This document shows positions 1-7,853 of a DNA stretch of 21,735 nt, piece after piece. Every line of letters begins with the position of its first letter. The stretch's first letter is position 1. Below the pieces are notes generated by a model, which worked only from the letters and a program-made list of their open reading frames with translations, did no database searches and was not told the origin of the DNA. This DNA comes from an uncultured Oscillospiraceae bacterium (GTDB taxonomy: Bacteria > Bacillota > Clostridia > Oscillospirales > Acutalibacteraceae), in contig URPR01000019.1 in the NCBI GenBank assembly GCA_900549775.1, positions 1-21,735 of the forward strand. The letters are read 5' to 3'. The position numbers were made by a program, and so were the translations under genes.

Positions 1-47
1 TGATTTTAAGTTAAAGTACGATGGCAAATCAATTTTATAAGCTACAG

Positions 48-857
48 CTACCATTCTTTCTTCTCTTTAGAAATATCCTGATTGTGTCTTCTTTCACCAA
101 TGATTTTATCGAACCATTCAACAATATTAGGGTCAGCGTGTGAGAAAAACAGACTATCGTTATTATTCAAGCTACTTATTTTGTTTATATCTTCATCATT
201 TAAAGTGAAATCAAAGATATCAAAATTTTCCGCCATTCTCTCCTTGTGTACTGATTTGGCAAGTGCTACTGCGTTTCTCTGCATTAACCATCTTAAAATA
301 ACCTGAGCTACTGATTTACTATATTTATCTCCTACTTCTTTTAAAACAGAATTTGAGAACATATTCTTTATTTCTTCTCCAAATGGAGCCCATGCTTCCA
401 TTTGAACTCCGTACTTTTCCATATTTTCTTGTGCTTTTACTTGAGCGTTTAATGGATTAGTCTCAACTTGATTTACTTAAGGAATGATTTCTCTTCCAAA
501 CAGACAAATATCTGCTAATCTGTCAGGGTAGAAATTAGATATGCCTATAGCTCTTACTTTACCTTCCTTGTATAACTCCTCTAAGGCTCTATATGCTCCG
601 TAATAATCGGCAAACGGTTGATGTAAAAGAATTAAATCTAAATAATCTACTTTTAATTTTCTCATTGATTCCAGGACTGATTTTTCACACTTTTCGTAAT
701 AATTATCAATCCAAACTTTTGTGGTTATAAATATCTCTTCTCTGGGTACGTTGCACTCTGAAATAGCTGCACCTATTTTAGTTGCATATAATACAACCTG
801 TTTGCACTACTTTTTAGATATTTGATAAACGCTATCATTTAGTGTTACATATTCCAT
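48..857 (-). pseudogene. Aldo/keto reductase, broken by two in-frame stops and an internal deletion
   Basis: All pieces lie in one frame. The start (MEYVTLND) is typical of this family, but after about 16 codons there is a TAG (807-809). The segment that should hold the DTAxxYxNE catalytic Asp/Tyr is missing. The frame resumes with VPREEIFITTKVW (catalytic Lys region), then YLDLILLHQPF (catalytic His) and VRAIGISNF. A second stop, TAA at 477-479, interrupts the IIPxVNQVE strand, and the remainder to WAPFGE and the C-terminus is open. The second stop is consistent with a point mutation; the first region has also lost sequence. It is the last member of a minus-strand redox cluster whose intact aldo/keto reductase (1392-2258) is clearly a different copy. 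The open 3' part could still be translated from an internal ATG but would lack the active site. Confidence 0.85.
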
Positions 858-900
858 TGCTATAATCTTCTATAATTAAAAAATTTTATCGTTTATAACC

Positions 901-1395
901 TTATATATAACGTAGATTTTTTAGCCATTCATCTATTTCTGAGCTTGGCGTTTTTAATTTGTGTTCAGTGTAATTTTCAGTAAACACGATATTCATTTCA
1001 TTTTTCACATTTGAGTCATGACATAATTCTTTTATTTCTTTAAAAGTTCTTCCTAACCAACCTGCGTTTGTTGCAAACGGAATAATTGTTTTACGTTCTA
1101 AAGAATGTTGTTTTAAAAATGTTCGTATAACAGGAGTAATAGTATACCACCATACAGGACTGCCGATTATAAGCGTATCGTATTTATTTAAATCTACGCT
1201 ATATGGCATTAATTCGCAGATTCTTTTACCGTTTTCGTTGTTCTGATACTCATCGACTACTTCCTGGTAATTTTCTGAATATTTATCTTTTGGGTGAAGT
1301 TCCAAAACATCACAGTTTAACTTATCGAAAATGTATTTGGCGATAATTCTCGTGTTTCCAGTATAAGAAAAATATACTAATAATTTATTACTCAT
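901..1395 (-). CDS. Flavodoxin-family protein
   Basis: 164 residues, the length of a long-chain single-domain flavodoxin. The N-terminus MSNKLLVYFSYTGNT ends in the FMN phosphate-binding loop (S-x-T-G-N-T, about residues 10-15). PVWWY (about residues 79-84) matches the flavin-stacking loop of the flavodoxin_4-type family, and TIIPFATNAGW is the third flavin-contact strand. It should be a soluble cytoplasmic FMN electron carrier or small FMN reductase. Its start codon overlaps the stop of the upstream aldo/keto reductase by 4 bases (ATGA-type overlap), so the two are probably translationally coupled. The redox partner cannot be told from sequence. Confidence 0.88.
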   Translation of the reverse strand: MSNKLLVYFSYTGNTRIIAKYIFDKLNCDVLELHPKDKYSENYQEVVDEYQNNENGKRICELMPYSVDLNKYDTLIIGSPVWWYTITPVIRTFLKQHSLERKTIIPFATNAGWLGRTFKEIKELCHDSNVKNEMNIVFTENYTEHKLKTPSSEIDEWLKNLRYI

Positions 1396-2258
1396 TTCAA
1401 TTTCCCTCCAAAGACAGGAAATATCCCAGATTCCCCATAATCTTTTATTGGTTGGATGTTTTTGAGCGTTTCCATATCTTTATCGGAAATTATAAAATCA
1501 AGTTCTGAGTTTGATTTCATATGATTAGGATTATCTGTTTTTGGTAAAACGACCATACCAAGTTGCAGATCGTACTTAATGCAAAGTTGAGGAACACTTA
1601 CTTTATATTTTTCTGCCATTTTAATAATCGATTCATTTTTTAAAATTTCACCGTGTGCGATGGGAGAATATGCCTCCACTAAAATATTTTTATTTTCACA
1701 ATAGTCAATTAATTTTAGCGGTGTATTTGATATATGAGCAAGTATCTGATTTACTGATGGGTTGATTTTACAATCTGACAAAATGTTGTCAATATCACAT
1801 TTTAGAAAATTGGAAACTCCGATTGTTCGCACTTTTCCCGCTTCTACAGCATCCTCCATAGCCTTCCAAACCTGCCTATTTTCTTCAAAATATCTATTAT
1901 CAGACTGATTGACATCTACCCAAGGTTGAGGGCTGTGAATAATCATCATATCTATATAGTCAAGGTTCATTTTTCTAAGTGTTTCATTAATTGAATTTGA
2001 AGTGGACTCGTAAGTTTTGTTTTCAGCGGCGACCTTGCTAGTTACAAAAACTTGATCGCGAGAAATGCCACAAGTGCGCACGCCTTCGCCTACACCGCGT
2101 TCATTTCCGTATGCTTGTGCCGTATCGATGTGTCGATAACCAATTTTAATGGCCTGACGAACAGCTTCTGCTACTTTATCATCAATAAGCCATGTCCCTA
2201 GCGCCAATTTAGGAATCTTTAAACCATTATTCATGTTATATGTTTCACTTAAAATCAC
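1392..2258 (-). CDS. Aldo/keto reductase
   Basis: 288 residues, full length for a bacterial NADPH-dependent aldo/keto reductase (TIM barrel). The catalytic tetrad is visible: Asp45 and Tyr50 in RHIDTAQAYGNE, Lys75 in VTSKVA, and His108 in MIIHSP. IGVSNF and VVLPKTDNPNH (NADP-binding end) are also present. The start is GTG at 2258, preceded by GGAGG with a normal gap. It reduces aldehydes or ketones to alcohols; substrate unknown. It sits between two flavodoxins and overlaps the downstream one by 4 bases. The set looks like an anaerobe's carbonyl or quinone detoxification group, which is inference from content. Confidence 0.92.
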   Translation of the reverse strand: MILSETYNMNNGLKIPKLALGTWLIDDKVAEAVRQAIKIGYRHIDTAQAYGNERGVGEGVRTCGISRDQVFVTSKVAAENKTYESTSNSINETLRKMNLDYIDMMIIHSPQPWVDVNQSDNRYFEENRQVWKAMEDAVEAGKVRTIGVSNFLKCDIDNILSDCKINPSVNQILAHISNTPLKLIDYCENKNILVEAYSPIAHGEILKNESIIKMAEKYKVSVPQLCIKYDLQLGMVVLPKTDNPNHMKSNSELDFIISDKDMETLKNIQPIKDYGESGIFPVFGGKLK

Positions 2259-2381
2259 GTTGACTCCTCCAATTGTTTTTTAACTTGCAAAAACTTTATA
2301 ATTTCACGCAATCTATTTTTCTGTACTTCATTATTGAAGAGACAATTTTGATAATAACCAAAAATTACTATCAGCCATCTT

Positions 2382-2864
2382 CTAACGTTTTAAACTATTA
2401 GCCCAATCTTTTAACTCTGTCTCAGATACGTTTTCAGAAAAACGTTTTCCATCTAGTAATTCGGCACCGGCACAAGAAGGTTGTAGCTCTTCATTTGTAT
2501 TGCCCATACCACTGCCGCCGGAAGTAGCAAAGGGGATAATTTTTTTACCTTTTAAATCATATTGTTCCAAAAATGTATTAATTATGGTAGGTGCGACGTA
2601 CCACCAAATAGGGAACCCGATATAAATTACGCTGTATTGCCACATATTCTCTACCTTGTTTGCAATCGACGGTCGAATGGATTTATCTTTTTTCATTTCT
2701 ATTGTGCTCCGACTATTTTCATTTGTCCAGTCGAGATCCTCTTGAGAATATGGTTTTTTCGGCACGATTTCATGCAAATCCGCATCTAAAACTGACGCTA
2801 GTTTACTTGCAACCTTTTTAGTTACACCACTAGCAATGAAAAATACTACTAATTCTCTACTCAT
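2382..2864 (-). CDS. Flavodoxin-family protein (second copy)
   Basis: 160 residues. Begins MSRELVVFFIASGVTKKVA; the loop ASGVTK is the variant FMN-binding loop seen in a subgroup of short flavodoxins in place of STGNT. GFPIWWYVAPTIINTFL gives the flavin-stacking Trp pair and IIPFATSGGSGMG the third loop. AAAGGAG lies just upstream of the ATG at 2864. It is clearly a paralogue of the 901-1395 product, with the same architecture and the same (P)WWY and IIPFAT landmarks but otherwise diverged. It is separated by 123 bases from the aldo/keto reductase that follows and preceded directly by a cupin remnant. Confidence 0.88.
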   Translation of the reverse strand: MSRELVVFFIASGVTKKVASKLASVLDADLHEIVPKKPYSQEDLDWTNENSRSTIEMKKDKSIRPSIANKVENMWQYSVIYIGFPIWWYVAPTIINTFLEQYDLKGKKIIPFATSGGSGMGNTNEELQPSCAGAELLDGKRFSENVSETELKDWANSLKR

Positions 2865-2876
2865 ACATTTTCTCCT

Positions 2877-3119
2877 TTATTTTAATTTACGGTAAACCTC
2901 GTCATCCACAACTTCTAGCCATACATTTGAACTGTTTTCTGCAGGTACTTCATTGCTAAGTAAGAAAAACAACTATCCTTTGTTGCACCATGTCAATGTT
3001 TAACATTAGTAGAAATGTTGACTACATCGCCAAAATACAACAACTTACTGGTCTTTTCCCACACTCCCTTGGTTTGCAACATAAACAAGGATTTGTTTAC
3101 CACCCTTCTTAAGTGGATG
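2877..3119 (-). pseudogene. Cupin-domain protein, C-terminal remnant
   Basis: Read on the minus strand, at least three frames give consecutive pieces of a small cupin of the kind found with carboxymuconolactone decarboxylases. HPLKKGGKQILVYVANQG comes first, then GDVVNISTNVKH, a TGA where the conserved HWHGA motif has its Trp, then HGATKDSCFSYLA. After another frame change comes VPAENSSNVWLEVVDDEVY, ending at TAA 2877-2879. The metal-binding first motif and the N-terminus are missing. The frame changes and the stop in the metal motif mean it is dead. Its tail overlaps the ribosome binding site of the intact flavodoxin downstream. Confidence 0.7.
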
Positions 3120-3169
3120 CTAATATTTTGACTTTTTAGAGATAGATCATAACCAAAATTACAACGTTT

Positions 3170-3253
3170 TTATACCATCAAAAACACTGTGCCGTCTATA
3201 GTTATCATAGCACCTGCGGCAAAGCTTTTGATTAAAAAATTTATATACTTCAT
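3170..3253 (-). pseudogene. Formate/nitrite-transporter-like 5' remnant (27 codons)
   Basis: A good start, GGAGGGTGTTTTA then ATG at 3253, opens MKYINFLIKSFAAGAMITID followed by GTVFLMV and a TAA at 3170-3172. The pattern (basic start, first helix with A-A-G-A-M-I-x-I-x-G-T) resembles the N-terminus of small FNT-family channels of Firmicutes, which would continue for about 230 more residues. Everything after the first helix has been lost and the cupin remnant begins 50 bases further on, which suggests one deletion joined the two. A 6-bp hairpin (TTGAGA and TCTCAA, 3277-3292) lies directly upstream of the ribosome binding site. Family assignment rests on 27 residues only. Confidence 0.4.
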
Positions 3254-3940
3254 TAAAACACCCTCCTACAATATATTTGAGAATAATCTCAAGGTATCCA
3301 GTCGTGTGTTGCTATCCAACCTGTTGCCTAAGCTATAAAATAAGAGTGTAGTGGACTGGAACTACAAATCCTTGGAATCAACACGCCCGCAAGGGGAATT
3401 AATAATCTGCCATTTTCCGCATCATTCAATTTATGAAGATAGTCCAACCGTGAAGAGCAGTGCGATTATGTTACTAAAAAGGCTGAACAAGCAATAAGTA
3501 AAAGTCAGAAGCCATTGTAAATTCAAGCTGGTAGTAAAACAAATGACCGTAGATGGAATCTATGTTTCTAATGGGGAAATATGGTAGTTACCATGAAGCC
3601 TGGTAGGTAGTTTGTTGCAGCACCGTATGAAGCAAATCATTCAGACATTGAGTTTGTCACATCTTGCATTAGACATTCTTTACCTGAAACCTAATACTCG
3701 CGTTGTTGCGGAGGAAACTGACGATACCACGAACCAATAGTCTCTGTATTTTACTGTGATGGTCTTTCTTAGTGGCATAAATTCACTAGCTGCATTAAGA
3801 GCTACCATTTCATCACTGATTCAGTAGATGCTCTCTAATCAACCAGTTGGTGGCTTTGTACCCGGCATTAAGGAGTGTATGAACGCTGTTGAAAGTGTAA
3901 TCAAACTGGAGAAAGTTGATTTGTAATATTTATTATATCA
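3254..3940. other. Non-coding stretch with weak traces of a decayed plus-strand gene
   Basis: No open frame of useful length on either strand. On the plus strand several protein-like runs appear in shifting frames with stops between them. The best is near the end: LSGINSLAALRATIS, a stop, then VGGFVPGIKECMNAVESV and a short tail to TAA at about 3926. I do not recognise the family. The base composition is less AT-rich than the flanks, which would fit old coding DNA. The alternative is chance open stretches. Confidence 0.25.
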
Positions 3941-4270
3941 TTTGGTGGTCCACGGCTTTCAATGGAGTCTTGTATGTTGTGTGCATTTTTCTTGAAATTT
4001 ATTTGCAGGACTCCTTTTTAATTATTAATAAATTATTACGGCATTATTTATGAGTTTATAAAACTATGAAGATATTGTTACTATTGATACAAGTATGTGA
4101 AATATTACAACTAGTCATTATAAGATAACTTAAACATCTTTTCCACATATGTGGTTTAGATCTCGTCGCTACATTATCCGGGTTTATACTAAATATCGTG
4201 GTATGAGTTTTAAGTTTTGCCGAACTCTTTTTATATACTTTAATCTTGCAATTTTTATTATTAAAGTATA
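3941..4270. other. AT-rich intergenic stretch
   Basis: Between the decayed region and the methyltransferase promoter. No plausible gene, RNA gene or strong hairpin was seen. Short antisense open frames here lack ribosome binding sites. Confidence 0.4.
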
Positions 4271-4299
4271 TTGACAATATTGGTAAATATATGTAATAA
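4271..4299 (+). promoter_or_regulatory. Probable sigma-A promoter of the methyltransferase gene
   Basis: A perfect -35 box TTGACA (4271-4276) is followed after 17 bases by TAATAA (4294-4299), or after 18 by AATAAT, preceded by TG. The next gene starts 38 bases further on with AAGAGGTG as ribosome binding site (4322-4329). No operator was recognised. Confidence 0.55.
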
Positions 4300-4336
4300 T
4301 GGCTTTTGTAAACTGCAATTTAAGAGGTGTATATAT

Positions 4337-5212
4337 TTGATAGAGAAATGCCATACTACAGATGAAAATATAAAAATTGAGGATTACGATATAGATGTTT
4401 ATAGAAGAATTGAAGATAAAATTCAAGGACATGACAAAGTTGAAATGTTGGAAATAGAAAAAAAGTTTTTAAATGGAATAATAAGAAAATATAAACCAAA
4501 AAAACTACTTGAAATCGGTGTTTCAAAAGGTGGCTCTTCTGCAATAATTTTAAATGCAATTAATGACATAGAAGGATCAAAACTGTATTCAATAGACATA
4601 CAAGATGAATGCTATAGAATTCCAGGCAAGAAAACCGGTTTTTTAATAGAAGAAAGTTTTCCTGAGCTCAAGAGTAAGTGGGAATTTCACACAAATGAGA
4701 TCTCCGCAAATTGTATGGAAAAAGTCGGGAAAGATATAGACTTTTGTTTTATTGATACAGTACATATGATGCCGGGGGAAATGCTTGACATATTGGCAAT
4801 TTTACCTTTTTTGAAAGAAAATGCCGTAATAGTTCTTCACGATATTTGCCTTCATCTTCGCCCTAAAGCAATTTACAAGCATATTTATTCCAATAATCAA
4901 ATTTTTGCGTGTTTAAAAGGTAAAAAGATGCTCCCGACTTCAGTTGGAACGGGCGAAGATATGGGGGGAGACGTATTTTTTAATATTGGCGCTGTAGAGT
5001 TGGATTCCCATCAAGAGGACTATTATTTTGACTACTTTTTTGCACTTAGTTTTCATTGGGAGTATATGCCTGACGAGAGCCAGATTAAGATTTTCAGGAG
5101 TTTCATAGAAAAGTATTATGACAAGAAATATATTAATATGTTTGATGTTGCATTGAAAAAAAATAGAACATTTAATCCTGCCGTCCCACCATGGACAAGA
5201 GTTGATGTATAA
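4337..5212 (+). CDS. SAM-dependent methyltransferase, CmcI-like class I fold
   Basis: 291 residues from a TTG at 4337, chosen because AAGAGGTG lies 7 bases upstream; a longer open frame reaches back into the -35 box and is not credible. Residues 57-69, LLEIGVSKGGSSA, form the SAM-binding motif I. LYSIDIQDE (about 83-91) is the strand ending in the acidic ribose-binding residue. IDFCFIDTVHM and VIVLHDICLH match the later strands with the D-x-x-H metal/substrate region of cephalosporin-hydroxylase/rhamnosyl-O-methyltransferase relatives. Such enzymes often methylate sugar hydroxyls in surface glycans or natural products. It is transcribed alone and converges on hddA, so it may serve the same product, but that is inference from position. 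Confidence 0.78.
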   Translation: MIEKCHTTDENIKIEDYDIDVYRRIEDKIQGHDKVEMLEIEKKFLNGIIRKYKPKKLLEIGVSKGGSSAIILNAINDIEGSKLYSIDIQDECYRIPGKKTGFLIEESFPELKSKWEFHTNEISANCMEKVGKDIDFCFIDTVHMMPGEMLDILAILPFLKENAVIVLHDICLHLRPKAIYKHIYSNNQIFACLKGKKMLPTSVGTGEDMGGDVFFNIGAVELDSHQEDYYFDYFFALSFHWEYMPDESQIKIFRSFIEKYYDKKYINMFDVALKKNRTFNPAVPPWTRVDV

Positions 5213-5218
5213 AAAATG

Positions 5219-5253
5219 CCGATATCTAGTTTTGAAAACGATATCGGTTTTTT
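5219..5253. terminator. Bidirectional intrinsic terminator between the methyltransferase gene and hddA
   Basis: CCGATATC (5219-5226) pairs perfectly with GATATCGG (5240-5247). The intervening bases contain GTT/AAC that extend the stem. Six T follow on the plus strand and six A precede it, so it works for both convergent genes. Confidence 0.88.
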
Positions 5254-5263
5254 ATGTGTAAAA

Positions 5264-6214
5264 TTAATTATTTGTAGAATTGGCTTGTTGTTCATTCCTA
5301 TAAAAGCGGAATGGCAAATCAATTTTTTTTGACGTTCTGGAATATTCTTCTTTTTGGGTATTGTTTAATACAGTCATGAAATATCCTCCGCCTCCGGCAC
5401 CTAATAACTTTATCCCTTTCCAATTTTTTGCCTTCAAACTTTCGAGAGCCCTTTCCAATAGATCATTCATGATGTTTTTATCAAATGACTTTTTGATCTC
5501 CCATCCCTCATCGATAAAATTGCATATATCGTAGTTAAAGCCATCTTTAAGTATTTTATTTTTAAATTTTAAACTCAGATCTCTGAGATTATCATAATAT
5601 ACAAGCTTTTGTGATATATTTTTTTCTTGTTCAGACAATATGGCATTTGATTTGTGAGTAAGACCGCTCGGAATTAGCAAAATATTTTCGTTTATAAAAT
5701 CTATCTCATTGCTTTTTAATTTTATTTCTATTCTTTCCACTGATTCATCACTTTTAAAAATAAAACAATTCATTCCGGTATATGCTGCAGCATATTGGTC
5801 CTGTTTGCCGCAGTTTGTATTCAGTATATTATGTTCAAAGTCATATGACATCTCCGCAAGTTTATATGGTGATTGATTGAATCCATTTTTGAAAATATTC
5901 AAAGCCGAAAATACTCCAATACACATTGCACTGGAAGAACCTAGACCGTTTCCAAAGCCCAAATCACTTTTGATAAATATGTCTAACTCATTGCTTTTAA
6001 TATCGTAAAATTGCTTTATTTTTTCAAAAAAATCATGGGATATGGATTGCCAATTGCTTGTATCTTCTTTCTCATTTTTTTCAATGAGCCTTACTCTTAC
6101 AAATTTATCGATTGTAAAATTAACAACTATTCCGTAACCTAATCTATAATAATGTGCCAAATCGGTTCCACCGCCAAGAAGGCTAATCCTTAGTGGAATT
6201 TTAACTTCAATCAA
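5264..6214 (-). CDS. hddA: D-glycero-alpha-D-manno-heptose-7-phosphate kinase (GHMP kinase)
   Basis: 316 residues from TTG at 6214, which has AAGGAGAG 8 bases upstream; a longer frame reaching 6286 would overlap gmhB by 80 bases and adds residues foreign to the family. Begins IEVKIPLRISLLGGGTDLA, the GHMP kinase N-motif. The phosphate loop GNGLGSSSA (about 88-96) and C-terminal LLGAGGGGYF follow. HddA phosphorylates heptose 7-phosphate at C1 to the alpha-1,7-bisphosphate, which GmhB then cuts at C7. Its start overlaps the gmhB stop by 8 bases, giving tight coupling. Other GHMP sugar kinases (e.g. fucokinase-like) share the fold, but the gmhA-gmhB neighbours support hddA. Confidence 0.85.
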   Translation of the reverse strand: MIEVKIPLRISLLGGGTDLAHYYRLGYGIVVNFTIDKFVRVRLIEKNEKEDTSNWQSISHDFFEKIKQFYDIKSNELDIFIKSDLGFGNGLGSSSAMCIGVFSALNIFKNGFNQSPYKLAEMSYDFEHNILNTNCGKQDQYAAAYTGMNCFIFKSDESVERIEIKLKSNEIDFINENILLIPSGLTHKSNAILSEQEKNISQKLVYYDNLRDLSLKFKNKILKDGFNYDICNFIDEGWEIKKSFDKNIMNDLLERALESLKAKNWKGIKLLGAGGGGYFMTVLNNTQKEEYSRTSKKIDLPFRFYRNEQQANSTNN

Positions 6215-6749
6215 TTTTTTTACTCTCCTTAAAATAGCGTAATTTATTAACGGCTTCCCATAAATTTTTTGCATGTAAATCGGCATTTAAACTAGGATTA
6301 TTTATAGCAATTGTTGATATTCCAAAATTTTTTCCGCATTGTATATCAGAATTGCGGTCCCCTATAATCCAAGAAACACTTTTATCGAGATTGTATTTGC
6401 TATTTGCCATTTCCAAGAGCCCCGTTCTCGGCTTCCTGCAATTGCATTTGCTTATTTCGTGTGGACATACATATACATCATCTATTATTCCCCTTGATAT
6501 TTCGTAAACGTGCTTTTTCATTTTATAGTGTAAAAAATTAAGTTCTGTGATGTTTATTTTCCCAAGAGCTACGCATCTTTGGTTGGTTACAACAATAACT
6601 TTATATCCCATATCATTGAGGAGTTTTATGGAATCTTCACTTTTATATGTATACTTTGCTTGCTCGCAACGTAAAACATAGTCGTGCTCAGCTACGCTAT
6701 CAAAAATGACACCATCTCTATCTAAAAAAGCAACTTTCAACGTACTCAT
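6207..6749 (-). CDS. gmhB: D-glycero-D-manno-heptose 1,7-bisphosphate 7-phosphatase (HAD)
   Basis: 180 residues. FLDRDGVI (about 8-15) is HAD motif I with the nucleophile and acid/base Asp pair, VVTNQ is motif II, and IIGDRNSDI is motif IV. CPHEISKCNCRKP (about 95-107) is the Cys/His zinc loop typical of GmhB and histidinol-phosphatase relatives, followed by the motif III Lys in RKP. It removes the C7 phosphate from the heptose bisphosphate. The second gene of a three-gene unit, two bases after gmhA and overlapping hddA. Length and zinc loop are those of the family; nothing looks damaged. Confidence 0.9.
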   Translation of the reverse strand: MSTLKVAFLDRDGVIFDSVAEHDYVLRCEQAKYTYKSEDSIKLLNDMGYKVIVVTNQRCVALGKINITELNFLHYKMKKHVYEISRGIIDDVYVCPHEISKCNCRKPRTGLLEMANSKYNLDKSVSWIIGDRNSDIQCGKNFGISTIAINNPSLNADLHAKNLWEAVNKLRYFKESKKID

Positions 6750-6751
6750 TT

Positions 6752-7300
6752 TTAGTTCTCACAGGTTAACAACAAGGCTTTCGCTTTGCAAGCCAATATA
6801 TGGCTAATGCATAGATGTATATCCTCTATGATTTGAATGTCATTACTTTCGACATTTATATTATGTTTGGCAAGAAATTTTGAATGTCCTCCTTGAAATC
6901 CTGTTATGCTAACGGTTTTTGAGCTTATTTCTCCTGCAGTTTCAAGTGCTTTACAAATATTTTTGCTTTCTCCGCTCGTAGAAAATGCAAATAGAGCGTC
7001 ATTTTTGTTCATGTAATTTTTGACTTGAAAAGAAAATATGTCGTCAAAAGATATATCATTTCCAATAGCGGTCAACACAGAAATATTGTCACTTAAACAA
7101 ATTGAATTTATTCCTTTTTTTACTAAGTCATTGCATAGATGTGTTGCCGTGGAGGCACTGCCACCATTCCCAATAGTGTATATGACGCCATTTGATAATT
7201 TGCAATGTTTGATTATTTCTGCAACCGACATAATATCATTATAATTAAGTGACGATAATGTTTGAGATTCTTCCTTTAAATATTTTTCTATGTACTTCAT
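6752..7300 (-). CDS. gmhA: Sedoheptulose-7-phosphate isomerase (SIS domain)
   Basis: 182 residues; GmhA proteins are usually 180-200. YTIGNGGSASTATHLCNDLVKKG is represented by GNGGSASTATHL (sugar-phosphate loop), FAFSTSGESKNI is the second SIS loop, and IIEDIHLCISHIL near the end holds the conserved catalytic-helix His. It converts sedoheptulose 7-phosphate to D-glycero-D-manno-heptose 7-phosphate. AGGAGG lies 8 bases before the ATG at 7300. The CNDL after the first loop corresponds to the common AND-L variant rather than the AEEL of enteric GmhA. First gene of the gmhA-gmhB-hddA unit; the 550 bases upstream presumably hold its promoter. Confidence 0.9.
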   Translation of the reverse strand: MKYIEKYLKEESQTLSSLNYNDIMSVAEIIKHCKLSNGVIYTIGNGGSASTATHLCNDLVKKGINSICLSDNISVLTAIGNDISFDDIFSFQVKNYMNKNDALFAFSTSGESKNICKALETAGEISSKTVSITGFQGGHSKFLAKHNINVESNDIQIIEDIHLCISHILACKAKALLLTCEN

Positions 7301-7853
7301 TTTATTTCCTCCTATTTATGATAAATTGTGTCGGAAGTTCAGTACCCAATTGAGCTTTTTCAAAACTCGTGCCTAAATTACAATAAGAGGCACAATTGGT
7401 TAGTTTTTTCTTTCTTGGATTTTTATATGTCAGTGTTGAAAAATCAGATGTTGAACTTGCCCCTACCTTGTCAGAACATTACATCATCTTGCAGACATAC
7501 GGTGTTGAAACTTCTCTTTGATATCAGTTTATAAACGAATTTAACGATGTGTACCACTTTCGTGTAAAGACTGTCACTGTTAGTTTTCAACAGCATTGAT
7601 GCTCCAACATTAAACCTCGCAGAATACCATTTCTTGTCACGTCTATAATTTTACGAAGTTCACTAATTTATGAACCCATCTACCACTCGAGTTCCTTCGT
7701 CGTTACTACTCTGTCGTCAAGCTTCATTTGAACTTATAAGCTACATTTAAATTTCTACATAATTTTGGGTCAGATGTCACTTTAGAAAACGATGTCCTCA
7801 ACGGCTTAATTTTTATTAGCAGGTCTCAGTATTTAAATAAAAAATAGATATTA
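7301..7853. other. Long non-coding gap between the radical SAM gene and gmhA
   Basis: No credible gene. On the minus strand two open stretches without starts occur: about 57 codons containing KKWYSARFNVGASMLLKTN, and about 49 codons ending GTSFEKAQLGTELPTQF close to the gmhA ribosome binding site. Neither resembles a family I know. A 68-codon plus-strand frame (7328-7534) has no ribosome binding site. It may be a decayed gene or a long 5' leader of gmhA. Confidence 0.3.

Noticed and set aside
1..54. Minus-strand frame starting ATG at 54 and running off the window (MVAVAYKIDLP...)
   Set aside because: Only 18 codons are visible, it overlaps the end of a pseudogene, and its ribosome binding site is weak; it cannot be supported as a gene.
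4271..4336. Longer N-terminus for the methyltransferase
   Set aside because: It would start at the TTG of the -35 box itself and lacks a ribosome binding site; the TTG at 4337 has AAGAGGTG in front.
6215..6286. Longer N-terminus for hddA from 6286
   Set aside because: It lies inside gmhB and adds residues not typical of GHMP kinases; AAGGAGAG supports TTG 6214.
6752..7300. Asp in place of catalytic Glu in GmhA (CNDL)
   Set aside because: The AND-L form is a common variant in related SIS isomerases, so it is not a sign of damage.
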